Source of the DNA: a virus
DNA: 20,288 nucleotides
IMG/VR virus record: IMGVR_UViG_3300022074_000483
Location: 1 to 20,288 of that record
Direction: 5' to 3' (one strand)
Part shown: positions 1-7,939 of the stretch, in pieces
Layout of the letters: each line of letters opens with the position of its first letter
How positions within the stretch are numbered: the stretch's first letter is position 1
The notes under the pieces: generated by a model
Told to the model about the DNA's origin: nothing
Seen by the model: the letters and a program-made list of their open reading frames with translations, nothing else
Databases searched by the model: none
Program-made: the position numbers and the translations under genes

Positions 1-213
1 AACTTGAAGTTTAGCAGTATCAGTAACTGGGTGTATATTTATAAATTTAAAAATATATTCTTTGTAAGTTGAGTCTATGCCACTTGTAAAAGATAACGAG
101 GAACTGCTACTAGCTGTCTGTGTAGATATTAAATTTAATCCACCACCTGATATTGAAGCTGGTAAAGCTGTGATTGATGATAATGAATTGTTGGTAGCAA
201 AATTTAATGCCAT
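1..213 (-). CDS. Tail tip-like protein, C-terminally truncated by window edge
   Basis: Only the first 71 codons are present; the reading frame is open at base 1. It starts with ATG at 213-211, which overlaps the stop of the upstream gene as TAATG, so translation is probably coupled. The N-terminus is shorter and different from its three neighbours. From about residue 28 it enters the shared module, with LISTQTAS, FTSGIDSTYKEYIFKF and the NIHP motif. That makes it the sixth consecutive carrier of the same C-terminal module. By position it is a virion tail or receptor-binding component; this is inferred from context, not from a recognised enzyme or lectin motif. The rest of the module lies outside the window. 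Confidence 0.82.
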   Translation of the reverse strand, partial: MALNFATNNSLSSITALPASISGGGLNLISTQTASSSSSLSFTSGIDSTYKEYIFKFINIHPVTDTAKLQV

Positions 214-857
214 TAGTTAACTCCATACATTGTTATGGTTCCTGAATCAATGTTTCCACTAGCAAATTTAAATTGAACTGCATCAATAGCAGATGTTGTA
301 TTTGCATACCCAGCTACATGATGATTTCCTGTGTAATCTCCTTTTTCACAAGCATTACAATTTGAAATAAAATGTTTTACAAAAGTTGTGTTACTTGGTT
401 CAAATAAATGTAAAGTTCCCGATACAGATTGGTCATTATCTGACCCAACTGGAAAAGATAAATTTTGAAAGCCAGTTCCTTGTGCTAGATCATCACCTGG
501 TTCATATTGAATAAAAGCTGTTGCACCATCTTCTTTATGTGCTGCAGTAAAAGCAGTAGAAGTTTTAGTTACATTGTAATTGCTACCACTATCTATTGAA
601 AAATTTATTTGAAAAGCAGTATTATCAGTGCCTGGGTGTATACTATTATACACAAATATATATTCTTTATAGGTACTAGTTAAACCAGAAGTAAAAGAAA
701 CTGTTGAACTTGAACTTGCAGTTGTAGATGCTATCTTAATTAAGTTACCCCCAGCATCTGCTGTCTCTAAACCATTAGCACTTGAATTAAATCTTATGGC
801 TTTACTAGCAGAAGGTGTAACATTTATACTATTAAATTTTAATTTATTAAGAGCCAT
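213..857 (-). CDS. Tail tip-like protein, 214 aa, paralogue 3 of tandem array
   Basis: This is one of three back-to-back 214 aa paralogues. It has a short N-terminal part (MALNKLKFNSINV, then FNSSANGLETADAGG), followed by the shared module: FTSGLTSTYKEYIFVYNSIHP near residues 55-75, DDLAQGTGFQ, LHLFEPSNTTFVKHFI, and a closing AIDAVQFKF-SGNIDSG-TMYG near the C-terminus. The variable stretch has a Cys pair (NCNAC) and HH absent from the copy at 1488-2132. The sequence is rich in Ser, Thr, Gly and Asn, as in beta-rich phage fibre tips. Start and stop overlap both neighbours as TAATG, implying co-translation. A role in host-surface contact is inferred from position behind the fibre gene and from the multi-copy, variable pattern. 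Confidence 0.85.
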   Translation of the reverse strand: MALNKLKFNSINVTPSASKAIRFNSSANGLETADAGGNLIKIASTTASSSSTVSFTSGLTSTYKEYIFVYNSIHPGTDNTAFQINFSIDSGSNYNVTKTSTAFTAAHKEDGATAFIQYEPGDDLAQGTGFQNLSFPVGSDNDQSVSGTLHLFEPSNTTFVKHFISNCNACEKGDYTGNHHVAGYANTTSAIDAVQFKFASGNIDSGTITMYGVN

Positions 858-1501
858 TATTTTGCTAATCCGTACATTTTAATTACACCGCTATCTATGT
901 TACCACTAGAAAATTTAAAATCTACTCCGTCAATAGCTGCGGTTACATTACAATAACCAGCAGTCGTATATAATTCTGCGGCATCTGCGTGACGACAATT
1001 ATGTGTTCTAGCAATAAAATGTTTTACGTGAGTTGTGCTTGATGGTGAAAAAAGAAAAAGGTCACCTGTACACCCCTGATCATTATCTCCACCTGTATTT
1101 TCTGTTAAAGATTGATAAGAAGTGCTTTGCGCTAAATCATATGAAGTCATATAGCTTATTGCGGCATACGCATCATTTTCTGCGTGATTAGATAAAAACA
1201 TAGTTGTAGTTTTTGTTGCATCAAAAGCTGAACTACCATCTCTAAAATTAACTTCAAAATTTTTTTGATCACTAGCTGGGTGCATATTAATAAATTTAAA
1301 TAAATAAGTATCGTATGTGCTATCGATACCTGAAGTAAAACTAGAAGATGATACCCCTGAAGATATAGTGTTCGTAGTAATTAAAGTCATTGCACCTGAA
1401 GCTGCTGTATCAAATCCATTAGCACTTGCATTAAAAGCTAACCCTGTGCTTGCAACTGTTGTCAAATCAAAACTATTAAAATTAAATTTAGTTAACGCCA
1501 T
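857..1501 (-). CDS. Tail tip-like protein, 214 aa, paralogue 2 of tandem array
   Basis: Paralogue of the genes on both sides, identical in length (214 aa). The N-terminus MALTKFNFNSFDL leads to FNASANGFDTAASG, then the module with FTSGIDSTYDTYLFKFINMHP, YDLAQSTSYQ, LFLFSPSSTTHVKHFI and the terminal AIDGVDFKFSSGNIDSG-IKMYG. The central part differs strongly from the neighbours (THNCRHADAAELY, two Cys), while the framing motifs are kept. The ATG at 1501 lies inside the 3' end of the upstream gene (14 bp overlap), and its own stop overlaps the next ATG. There is only a weak, distant GGAG ribosome-binding site, so translational coupling is likely. Function as a tail adhesin-type protein is inferred. 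Confidence 0.85.
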   Translation of the reverse strand: MALTKFNFNSFDLTTVASTGLAFNASANGFDTAASGAMTLITTNTISSGVSSSSFTSGIDSTYDTYLFKFINMHPASDQKNFEVNFRDGSSAFDATKTTTMFLSNHAENDAYAAISYMTSYDLAQSTSYQSLTENTGGDNDQGCTGDLFLFSPSSTTHVKHFIARTHNCRHADAAELYTTAGYCNVTAAIDGVDFKFSSGNIDSGVIKMYGLAK

Positions 1502-2132
1502 ATAATTTTATAACTCCACTTTCAATATTTCCTGAATCAAACTTAAATTGTATAGCATCAATAGCACTTGTTGTATTTAAATAACCAGCAACATAATTTG
1601 AATTAACATAAGCATTAGCAACTAAAGTTCCCGTAGCAATAAAGTGTTTAACAAATGTAGTATTAGATGGGTCAAATAAGTGCAAAGTTCCGCTACCACT
1701 ATCATCAGCATTTGCTGTTATACTACTTAAAACTCTTTGAAAGTCAGTTGATTGTGCTAAATCTTTACCACCCTCATAACTTAAATTTGCTGTTGAATCT
1801 GCTTCATTATGATCTGTTTGAAAAAATGATGAAGTAATATTAATTCCATAAGAACTTCCACTATCTGTGCTACCTTGAAAACTAAAGTGTCTACCAGTTC
1901 CGCCATCAGGGTGAACATTATAAAACTTAAAAATATATTCTTTATAAGTAGAGTCTAATCCGCTTGTAAAAGATATTGTTGAACTATCACTAGCCGTTTG
2001 TGTTGATATTAATTGTAATGCCCCACCAACATCATCCGCAGCTAACCCATTGTTACTAGAGTTAAATGTTATAAATTTACTCGCTGTGGGAGTAACGTTG
2101 AAGCTATTAAAGTTTGCTTTAGATATTGCCAC
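1488..2132 (-). CDS. Tail tip-like protein, 214 aa, paralogue 1 of tandem array (GTG start)
   Basis: First of the three 214 aa paralogues. The start at 2132 is GTG, preceded by an AGGAG ribosome-binding site six bases upstream; a nearby ATG at 2134 is out of frame, so GTG is the supported start. The N-terminus AISKANFNSFNVTPTASKF and FNSSNNGLAADDVGG match the copy at 213-857 closely. The shared module follows: LISTQTAS, FTSGLDSTYKEYIFKFYNVHP, KDLAQSTDFQ, LHLFDPSNTTFVKHFI, AIDAIQFKFDSGNIESG-IKLYG. It has no cysteine pair in the variable part, unlike its two siblings. The role as a virion tail protein that may touch the host is inferred from the fibre gene context. Confidence 0.85.
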   Translation of the reverse strand: MAISKANFNSFNVTPTASKFITFNSSNNGLAADDVGGALQLISTQTASDSSTISFTSGLDSTYKEYIFKFYNVHPDGGTGRHFSFQGSTDSGSSYGINITSSFFQTDHNEADSTANLSYEGGKDLAQSTDFQRVLSSITANADDSGSGTLHLFDPSNTTFVKHFIATGTLVANAYVNSNYVAGYLNTTSAIDAIQFKFDSGNIESGVIKLYGVN

Positions 2133-2141
2133 ATTTTACTC

Positions 2142-3167
2142 CTAACTATTTGCTACACCAAAGAGTGTAAAGTTACCTCTATCAATATTTCCTGAACTTG
2201 AAATAACTTGAATTCTATCTATTGCACGAACTTCGTTTTGCTGACCACCAGAAAAGTTACTTAAATTAAATCCACCACTCGAATCAACATAAGAACATTG
2301 ACCATAAATTAATTTATGTGTATCAGTTTGAGTTGTTTTTCCTACATAAGCTGTAGCATTTAAACATTCATCAGAAGCATTGCCAAGATTCGGAATTGTT
2401 ATATTAACACCTAAATTACCACCACCATTTCCACTTGCTACTTCTGTAGCTCCACCACTAGATCTACCAATAGATGCTCTTCCATAATTATTACTGTAAA
2501 AACCATCCTCCGTTGAATCACCTGTTCTAATAAAAATTTGCACACCATCACTTGCTGTTTTTAAATCTGAAATCATTAGTTGATAAACATTATATGTACT
2601 ATCAATTCCTGATGTAAAATCTACTGAAGAAACACCACTTGTTATATTTTGAGTTTGTAAATGAATTAAACCACCACCACCTTTTATAAGTGAATAGTCT
2701 ATTCTCTTTAATACTCCAGCATCACTAACTAAAAACTCATCAGTATCCGCAGGTTCTGCTGCTAAAGCAGTTTGCCCTGAGATAATATTATTATTTAAAT
2801 GTTCACTTTCAACAGCATCATCGGCTATCTTTGCTTCTGTTACTGCATCTGCAACTAGTTTTGCAGTTGATATACTATTGTCTGATGGTGTGCCTAAATC
2901 TAATACATCCCCTAAAATAATTACAAAGTCTATAACATCACCTGTTGCTAAGTTACTAGCAAAAGTAAGTGTAGATCCTGATACCGTAAAGGAATCACCT
3001 GGTGCTTGTAGTACACCATTAAGAGATACTAACATATGATTAGCATTCTCAGGGGATACCGCTGCACTACCAACGTTTAGTGTGTATGCTGCTTGTCCAT
3101 TAACTACAGTAATCGCATCACACTTTTGAAAGTTTCCTACTACTGGTTGTTTTCCTATATATGCCAT
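2142..3167 (-). CDS. Tail fibre-like protein, 341 aa, anchor plus shared C-terminal module
   Basis: Modular protein. Residues 1-100 open with MAYIGKQPV and a beta-rich region (LNGVLQAPGDSFTVSG, VIDFVIILGDVLDL) typical of marine phage fibre N-termini. A linker near residues 100-165 contains STAKLVADAVTEAKI, LNNNIISG, TDEFLVSDAG and LKRIDYSLI. From about residue 168 the module shared with the downstream tandem paralogues begins (VDFTSGIDSTYNVYQLMI), closing with AIDRIQVISSSGNIDRG-FTLFG. It is a full-length paralogue of the next gene upstream (3177-4151): the same start motif, linker and module are present. A GGAAT ribosome-binding site precedes the ATG. Likely a tail fibre or spike subunit; no catalytic depolymerase motif is visible. 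Confidence 0.85.
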   Translation of the reverse strand: MAYIGKQPVVGNFQKCDAITVVNGQAAYTLNVGSAAVSPENANHMLVSLNGVLQAPGDSFTVSGSTLTFASNLATGDVIDFVIILGDVLDLGTPSDNSISTAKLVADAVTEAKIADDAVESEHLNNNIISGQTALAAEPADTDEFLVSDAGVLKRIDYSLIKGGGGLIHLQTQNITSGVSSVDFTSGIDSTYNVYQLMISDLKTASDGVQIFIRTGDSTEDGFYSNNYGRASIGRSSGGATEVASGNGGGNLGVNITIPNLGNASDECLNATAYVGKTTQTDTHKLIYGQCSYVDSSGGFNLSNFSGGQQNEVRAIDRIQVISSSGNIDRGNFTLFGVANS

Positions 3168-3176
3168 AATTTATTC

Positions 3177-4151
3177 CTATGTAATTCCGTAAAATTTTAT
3201 AATACCTGATGCCATATTACCACTACTAGGTGCTACTTTTAAAGCATTTACAGCAGTTTCACTTCTGTAAGTACCACCAGTGACAGAAATAAAACCAGTT
3301 CCACTAGAGTTATCTCCTGCTGTTGTACCTATTGCAGTTTTATGATTATCTGTGCCTAATAGATCATAGAACCTCATCTCACCACTGCACGTCTCACCAC
3401 TGGCAGTACCTAAATCTGCAATTCCACTCAATTTAATATCATTTCTACCAGTATCTGTTCCAACTTGTACAGTATCTGAACTTGCTATTAAGCCAAACTG
3501 ATTTCTGTGACAATTTCCAGTTGGATATGAAGATCCATTGTCAGAAGAAAAAAATACGTATAACTCCACTCCATCTGCTGATGTTTGAAGATTAGAAAAA
3601 GTAATTTGATAATCTCTGTAAGTGGAGGTTATTAAACTATTATTGAACACAACTTCACTCGTACTACTTAATGTCGTTGTAGATAATAGAGTTTTGTGTG
3701 GTGTAGAAGCTAATAAACTAAAATCAACTCTTTTAATCGTTCCACCATCTGACACTAATAATTCATCTGTGCTGGCTGGAGCTTCTGATAGTGCTGTTAA
3801 ACCAGAAATAATATCGTTATTTAATTTAGCAGCTGTTACGGAAGTGGCAGCTAACTGTGATGTGCCAACAGATGCATCTGCTGGATTAACTGTTTGTAAT
3901 GCTCTACCTAAAAATACAGCATACATAGTATCTGTGCTAGCTGTAGCCGCAGATAATGTAAGTGCAGTTCCAGTAGCTGTGTATGCTTTACCTGAACCAG
4001 GTTGTTGTCTTACGTTATTAATAAATAACGCTATTTCATTTTCATTTGTAACCGCATGATCTAAAGTGTAGGAGGTTGTAGCACTCGTTGAAAATTCTTG
4101 AGTTGCAAATGAAGTAAATGTTTCTGCTGGTAAAGGACCAATATACGCCAT
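3177..4151 (-). CDS. Tail fibre-like protein, 324 aa, anchor plus shared C-terminal module
   Basis: Same architecture as the neighbouring 341 aa protein. MAYIGPLPAETF starts the anchor part, followed by LFINNVRQQPGSGKAY and MYAVFLGRALQTVNP. The linker has TSQLAATSVTAAKLNNDIISG, TDELLVSDGGTIKRVDFSLL. The C-terminal module (from about residue 150) has VVFNNSLITSTYRDYQITFSN and ends with AVNALKVAPSSGNMASG-IKFYG. It is the most divergent version of the module in the array: SGNI has become SGNM and the FTSGIDSTY motif is altered. A GGAG ribosome-binding site lies ahead of the ATG. Together with its paralogue it may link the variable short proteins evolutionarily to true fibres. Function is inferred as tail fibre. 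Confidence 0.85.
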   Translation of the reverse strand: MAYIGPLPAETFTSFATQEFSTSATTSYTLDHAVTNENEIALFINNVRQQPGSGKAYTATGTALTLSAATASTDTMYAVFLGRALQTVNPADASVGTSQLAATSVTAAKLNNDIISGLTALSEAPASTDELLVSDGGTIKRVDFSLLASTPHKTLLSTTTLSSTSEVVFNNSLITSTYRDYQITFSNLQTSADGVELYVFFSSDNGSSYPTGNCHRNQFGLIASSDTVQVGTDTGRNDIKLSGIADLGTASGETCSGEMRFYDLLGTDNHKTAIGTTAGDNSSGTGFISVTGGTYRSETAVNALKVAPSSGNMASGIIKFYGIT

Positions 4152-4152
4152 C

Positions 4153-4518
4153 TTACGTTATCTCCATTATTGATAGCGTGCCTGAAAGTTTATCAGCTAC
4201 AGAACAATCTATTTTGATTTCATCTGTTGCCTCTAAAACTACCTTACCACCTGATAATAATTCAAGTGATGTTCCTGCTGGTATGTTCACATCTTTTACA
4301 AGAAATGAAGTTCCATTAGAAACGTTATTTGCACCACCCCTACTGCCTGTATCACTAACTAATTCTACCTCTGCAGTTACTGCTGAAGTATGAATGTTAG
4401 TAAGTATCAGACCAAGAACAACTGTAGTTGTACTTCCAGCACAAGTGTACATCTTATAAGGTGTACCTGCTGAAGCTGGTTCTGCTGCAAAAGTCACTAC
4501 TTTGAAAGTATTTGCCAT
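4153..4518 (-). CDS. Small virion structural protein, 121 aa
   Basis: A beta-rich 121 aa protein with no Trp. Features are TTTVVLGLILTNIHTSAV near residues 30-47, SFLVKDVNIPAGTSLELL, then GGKVVLEATDEIKI and an end in LSIMEIT. This pattern (NI-hydrophobic, LVKDxxIPAG, VLEATDxI) is familiar from small uncharacterised structural proteins found among tail fibre genes of marine phages; no precise function is known to me. It has a full AGGAGG ribosome-binding site (bases 4528-4533) and its own sigma70-like promoter immediately upstream, so it may be made in large amounts. It is followed at once by the first module-bearing fibre gene. Confidence 0.8.
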   Translation of the reverse strand: MANTFKVVTFAAEPASAGTPYKMYTCAGSTTTVVLGLILTNIHTSAVTAEVELVSDTGSRGGANNVSNGTSFLVKDVNIPAGTSLELLSGGKVVLEATDEIKIDCSVADKLSGTLSIMEIT

Positions 4519-4545
4519 TTATTATATCCTCCTGTTTACCTATAT

Positions 4546-4573
4546 ATTATATCACGTATTGACAAAAAGTCAA
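4546..4573 (-). promoter_or_regulatory. Putative sigma70-type promoter for the distal tail operon
   Basis: Read on the minus strand: -35 TTGACT (4568-4573), 16 bp spacer, -10 TATAAT (4546-4551). It lies in one of the few gaps between tail genes, just ahead of an AGGAGG site and the ATG at 4518. The -35 box sits inside a small perfect inverted repeat, ATTGAC-AAAAA-GTCAAT (4558-4574), which could be an operator or merely a weak hairpin. TATAAT-like strings are common in AT-rich DNA, but the near-perfect -35 at good spacing makes this better than chance by eye. Confidence 0.45.
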
Positions 4574-4580
4574 TGATTAT

Positions 4581-6386
4581 TTATCCTAATGCTATTGCTA
4601 GTGCTGTAGGATCTTCTGTTACAAATCCTGCACTACTTAAATATGTTTTAACATCTGTTAATGCTACTTGTTTCATAGTGCCTGCATCATTTGCAACTAA
4701 TCTATCTGCGTCTACTAAAGTAGTAGCTGTAGCTGATGTATCTCCATCTATTATATTTAATTCTGCTGCTGTTGATGTTACTCCATCTAATATATTTAAT
4801 TCAGCTGTCGTAACTGTCGCACCATCTAATATCTCTAATTCTGCTTCTGATATACCTGCAGATCCAATAGTTACTGTGCCTGCAAAAGTTACATTAGCAC
4901 CACTAAATGTCATAGCTGTAGTAGGTGTAGATCCTGATTTAATTACTAACTCACCACTCGAATTTGTTAAACTACCAAAAGTTGTACCATCATCTTTAAG
5001 TGTGACATCTGCTCCACCTGCATCTAAAACTATATCTGCTGTAGCATCTAAAGTTATACTAGCTCCAGAATCTATTTCTGCTATAACTGGTGTAGTTAAA
5101 GTTTTGTTTGTTAACGTAGATGTAGATGCATCCGATACTAGAGTTGAATCACCACCAGTACTTGGAATTGTTAAAACATTATTAGCACTTTCTGAGTGTG
5201 CTGCAGCTTTAATTTGCTGTCCATGAGAGTTATTCTCACAGTTAAATTGAATAGTACCTTGATTTGTATTACCTTTAATAGTTACATGCCCTGTGCCATT
5301 TGGTGCTAATTCTAAATCTGCATTTGAAGTAGTAACAATATCTGCACCATTCATGTCAAGATTACCACCTAACTGAGGTGTTGTATCTTCAACTACATTT
5401 GATATTGCACTTGATGTAGCAAGTCCTGCTACAATTGTTGATCTTGAAATTTTTTTAAGTCCACCACCTGAAGTATCTACTGCTATAAAGACATCATCAT
5501 TTGCAACTGTAGATATTTCAGATAAACTACCTGCAGCTATTGAATTAAAATTTGTACCATCTGCAATTAATAAATTACCTGCAGTGTTAGTTCCCATAAC
5601 AATATCATCACCTGTTACAGTAAGATCTCCACCAACAACTACATCACTATTAAATGTTGCTTTACCTGCTTCACTACCATCAAGAGTAAGCATAGTAATA
5701 TCAGAACTATTATCAGTTCCTTTAAATATAATATCTGTATCATTTGCAGCTGCATCAATAGTAATACTACCTGAACTTGTTGTAAGATTAACTGCTGCAT
5801 CACCTGCTGAAATATCATCTGCTGCTATAGCTGCTGCTGTAACACCAGTTTGAAAATATGTTTTAAATGTAGTAGCACTTGTAACTCGCATAGTACCACC
5901 ATCATTATGAATAATACCATCTCCATCTGCAACTGCTGTAGTCCCAACTGTAGCACCACCATCTATTAAATTAATCTCTGTTCCTGTTGCTGTAACAGCT
6001 GTACCATCTAAACTTAGTGTATCAATATTAGCTGTGCCATCTATAAATAAATCTTTAAATTCAAGAGAAGAAGTACCTAAGTCAATATCATTATCTGTTA
6101 TAGGTACAATAGCACCATCTTGTATTCTTAATTGTTGTACTGCTGAAGATGATACTTCAACATAAAATTCTAAATGATTATTAGTTGAATCAACTAATAC
6201 TTTATTTAAACTATCAGCATCTCTAATAGATCCAACAGGACCTCCTTCACCCGCAGTGCCATCATGCGTGTGTCCTGTAGTTGCATTAAATGCAGCTAGT
6301 ACTTGGTTAAACTCATCATTAGAATGAGCTGCGGTGATAGTATCACCTGTTGTAAAACTGGATTGTCTTGCTGAATAGCCTGCCAT
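4581..6386 (-). CDS. Long tail fibre protein, 601 aa, with AELNILDG-type repeats
   Basis: The N-terminal region (residues 1-60) has FTTGDTITAAHSNDEFNQV and GHTHDGTAGEG, a pattern typical of the virion-attached end of phage fibres. LGTSSLEFKDLFIDG then marks the start of a repetitive shaft. The shaft carries TGTEINLIDGG, many Asp/Gly/Thr-rich beta repeats (SGSITIDAAAND, GADVTLKDDG) and, near the C-terminus, three 13-residue tandem units of the AELNILDG type known from trimeric fibres. The protein ends in DPTALAIALG without a recognisable adhesin or chaperone domain, so tip functions may come from the separate downstream proteins. Its ATG overlaps the stop of the hub gene as TAATG, pointing to coupled synthesis with the tail hub. 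Confidence 0.88.
   Translation of the reverse strand: MAGYSARQSSFTTGDTITAAHSNDEFNQVLAAFNATTGHTHDGTAGEGGPVGSIRDADSLNKVLVDSTNNHLEFYVEVSSSAVQQLRIQDGAIVPITDNDIDLGTSSLEFKDLFIDGTANIDTLSLDGTAVTATGTEINLIDGGATVGTTAVADGDGIIHNDGGTMRVTSATTFKTYFQTGVTAAAIAADDISAGDAAVNLTTSSGSITIDAAANDTDIIFKGTDNSSDITMLTLDGSEAGKATFNSDVVVGGDLTVTGDDIVMGTNTAGNLLIADGTNFNSIAAGSLSEISTVANDDVFIAVDTSGGGLKKISRSTIVAGLATSSAISNVVEDTTPQLGGNLDMNGADIVTTSNADLELAPNGTGHVTIKGNTNQGTIQFNCENNSHGQQIKAAAHSESANNVLTIPSTGGDSTLVSDASTSTLTNKTLTTPVIAEIDSGASITLDATADIVLDAGGADVTLKDDGTTFGSLTNSSGELVIKSGSTPTTAMTFSGANVTFAGTVTIGSAGISEAELEILDGATVTTAELNILDGVTSTAAELNIIDGDTSATATTLVDADRLVANDAGTMKQVALTDVKTYLSSAGFVTEDPTALAIALG
4743..4860 (-). repeat. Three 39-bp tandem repeats in fibre gene
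   Basis: Three imperfect direct repeats with a 39 bp period, seen as recurring CCATCTA/TTTAATTC-like blocks with unit starts near 4744, 4783 and 4822. They encode the 13-residue units LEILDGATVTTAE, LNILDGVTSTAAE and LNIIDGDTSATAT. The coding phase is kept, so copy number could change without breaking the frame. Confidence 0.75.
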
Positions 6387-7936
6387 TATCTTCTCCCTCC
6401 TGGAGTAAATTCTAATTGAAAGCCTTTAACTGAAAATGAGTCTGCACTATTTTGATCATCAATCTGTAATGCTACTGCAAATCCTGAACCTTCTACTGAT
6501 TGTCTTACTAACGGAACACCTGATGCATCATATAGTGAACTACCATATTTTGCTGCTCCATATTGTCCAGCACCACCTACACTAGGTAATGCTATCTTTG
6601 TTGGTTGTGGTGTATTTTGGTCATCGTAATCATACCTAAGAGCTAAATTTGCATCAATAGAAGTTCCTTCACCTTCATAGTTTAAATTAACTCTTTGCAT
6701 ATATTTTCTTAGACCAGGATCTCCCATTACCATATCTGGAGATCTATATACTGCTTGTATTGTTGTTGTAGTTGAGCCTGTTGCAAAAGTATTTCCTGTT
6801 TCCATTTTATAAATAAAACCATCATACCCTCCAAATACTTGTGTCTCAACATTACTAATAAAATCTGAATCTGTACAAGCTGGTTTAATACCTACTATAT
6901 CTGCATATTCAAATCCTATTGATCCTGTGTTAGGATTATTTTTTAATACACCTATAATTCCTTTTGATGATAATTGTCCTGTAGCATCTACTGGATAAAA
7001 TAATCTATATTGTGATTTACCTCTAATAACTACAGATGATATTCTATCTAATGTTACTTCATCAATTCTAGACTGTATTTGTCTAGATATAGAACCAAGT
7101 TCAACGTCACCAATTCTTGCCGTACCTGCAATAGTTCTTAATCCATCGGGTGCTAAAAATATAACGTCACCACCAATCTCTTGAATACTGCCACCATCTC
7201 TACATCCAATGTTTCTTGTAACTTCTTGTACAGCAAATGTGCTGGAAGATGTTCCTGTTAATTTATATATTCTATCTTCACAGAATATAATTAATTCATT
7301 TCTAAATACTTTTAATCCAACAACTGTAGAGTCAACTTTAAATGATCCTGCTCCACTTGCTGTTGTAAAGTTATCTTCTTCAAATGGTACACTAAATATA
7401 ACTTCTTGTGAATTAGTTGCACCAGCATAAAACATATGGTTTTGAAATGCTTTTACAAATTTAGGATTAGATGGAGCTGTTCCACCGCCTGTTGCATTTA
7501 CAACATCAACTGCAAAGCTACTATTAATTATTTGTGCAGCTGAGTGTCCTGTTGCAATAACTAGTTTATCAGTTCCATTAAAATTAAACTTTTCAAAATC
7601 ATAAGCTCTAGTAGAAGTTCCAAGTCCAGTAGTTAAAGAAGTAAAACTACCTGATGTAGTTCCTCTATGTATATCACCACCTCTAGCAACTATTACTTGA
7701 TTATTAAATATTATTGAGCAGTCTACTGTTAAACTAGAATTACTAGATCCTTCTGGTACAATTGTGCTATTAAATAAAGCTGTACCACTAACACGTCTAT
7801 ATCCACCCTTAATATCGGGTTCAAAGTTTTGTAAGATTAATGCTTCACCTGGTTGCATAGAGAACACGTCTTTGTTCAATGTTAAACCACCAGCACAACT
7901 TACAACAAATGGGGATATTAAATCTGTTGTTGGCAT
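6386..7936 (-). CDS. Tail hub/nozzle protein, P22 gp10-like beta-propeller (putative)
   Basis: A 516 aa protein in the slot where podoviruses encode the tail hub. The N-terminus has a glycine-rich start (CAGGLTLNKDVFSMQPGEA), then LQNFEPDIKGGYRRVSG, the classic opening of nozzle/hub proteins in P22- and T7-type tails. The body repeats blade-like patterns such as FNNQVIVARGGDIHRG, KAFQNHMFYAG, LKVFRNELIIFCEDRIYKL, VIFLAPDGLRTIAG and VFGGYDGFIYKMETG, consistent with a beta-propeller that binds the adaptor ring. It ends in FQLEFTPGGRR. It lies directly after the adaptor gene region and overlaps the fibre gene start, as expected for a protein holding fibres. Assignment rests on recalled family pattern and synteny. 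Confidence 0.75.
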   Translation of the reverse strand: MPTTDLISPFVVSCAGGLTLNKDVFSMQPGEALILQNFEPDIKGGYRRVSGTALFNSTIVPEGSSNSSLTVDCSIIFNNQVIVARGGDIHRGTTSGSFTSLTTGLGTSTRAYDFEKFNFNGTDKLVIATGHSAAQIINSSFAVDVVNATGGGTAPSNPKFVKAFQNHMFYAGATNSQEVIFSVPFEEDNFTTASGAGSFKVDSTVVGLKVFRNELIIFCEDRIYKLTGTSSSTFAVQEVTRNIGCRDGGSIQEIGGDVIFLAPDGLRTIAGTARIGDVELGSISRQIQSRIDEVTLDRISSVVIRGKSQYRLFYPVDATGQLSSKGIIGVLKNNPNTGSIGFEYADIVGIKPACTDSDFISNVETQVFGGYDGFIYKMETGNTFATGSTTTTIQAVYRSPDMVMGDPGLRKYMQRVNLNYEGEGTSIDANLALRYDYDDQNTPQPTKIALPSVGGAGQYGAAKYGSSLYDASGVPLVRQSVEGSGFAVALQIDDQNSADSFSVKGFQLEFTPGGRR

Positions 7937-7939
7937 CTA

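Noticed and set aside
213-2132. Diversity-generating retroelement targeting the variable tail modules
   Set aside because: The variable tip-like copies made this tempting, but no reverse transcriptase gene or template repeat is visible in the window and the modules do not end in a C-type-lectin-like variable repeat. Nearby genome would have to be checked.
3622-4059. Plus-strand open frame (145 codons)
   Set aside because: Antisense to a well-supported fibre-like gene; low-complexity Val/Ala/Leu product with no recognisable features.
4573-5226. Long plus-strand open frame (217 codons)
   Set aside because: Mirror of the repetitive Ala/Thr/Ser/Asp-rich fibre gene on the minus strand; the product is a monotonous Val/Ala/Ser/Pro sequence without a ribosome-binding site or fold pattern.
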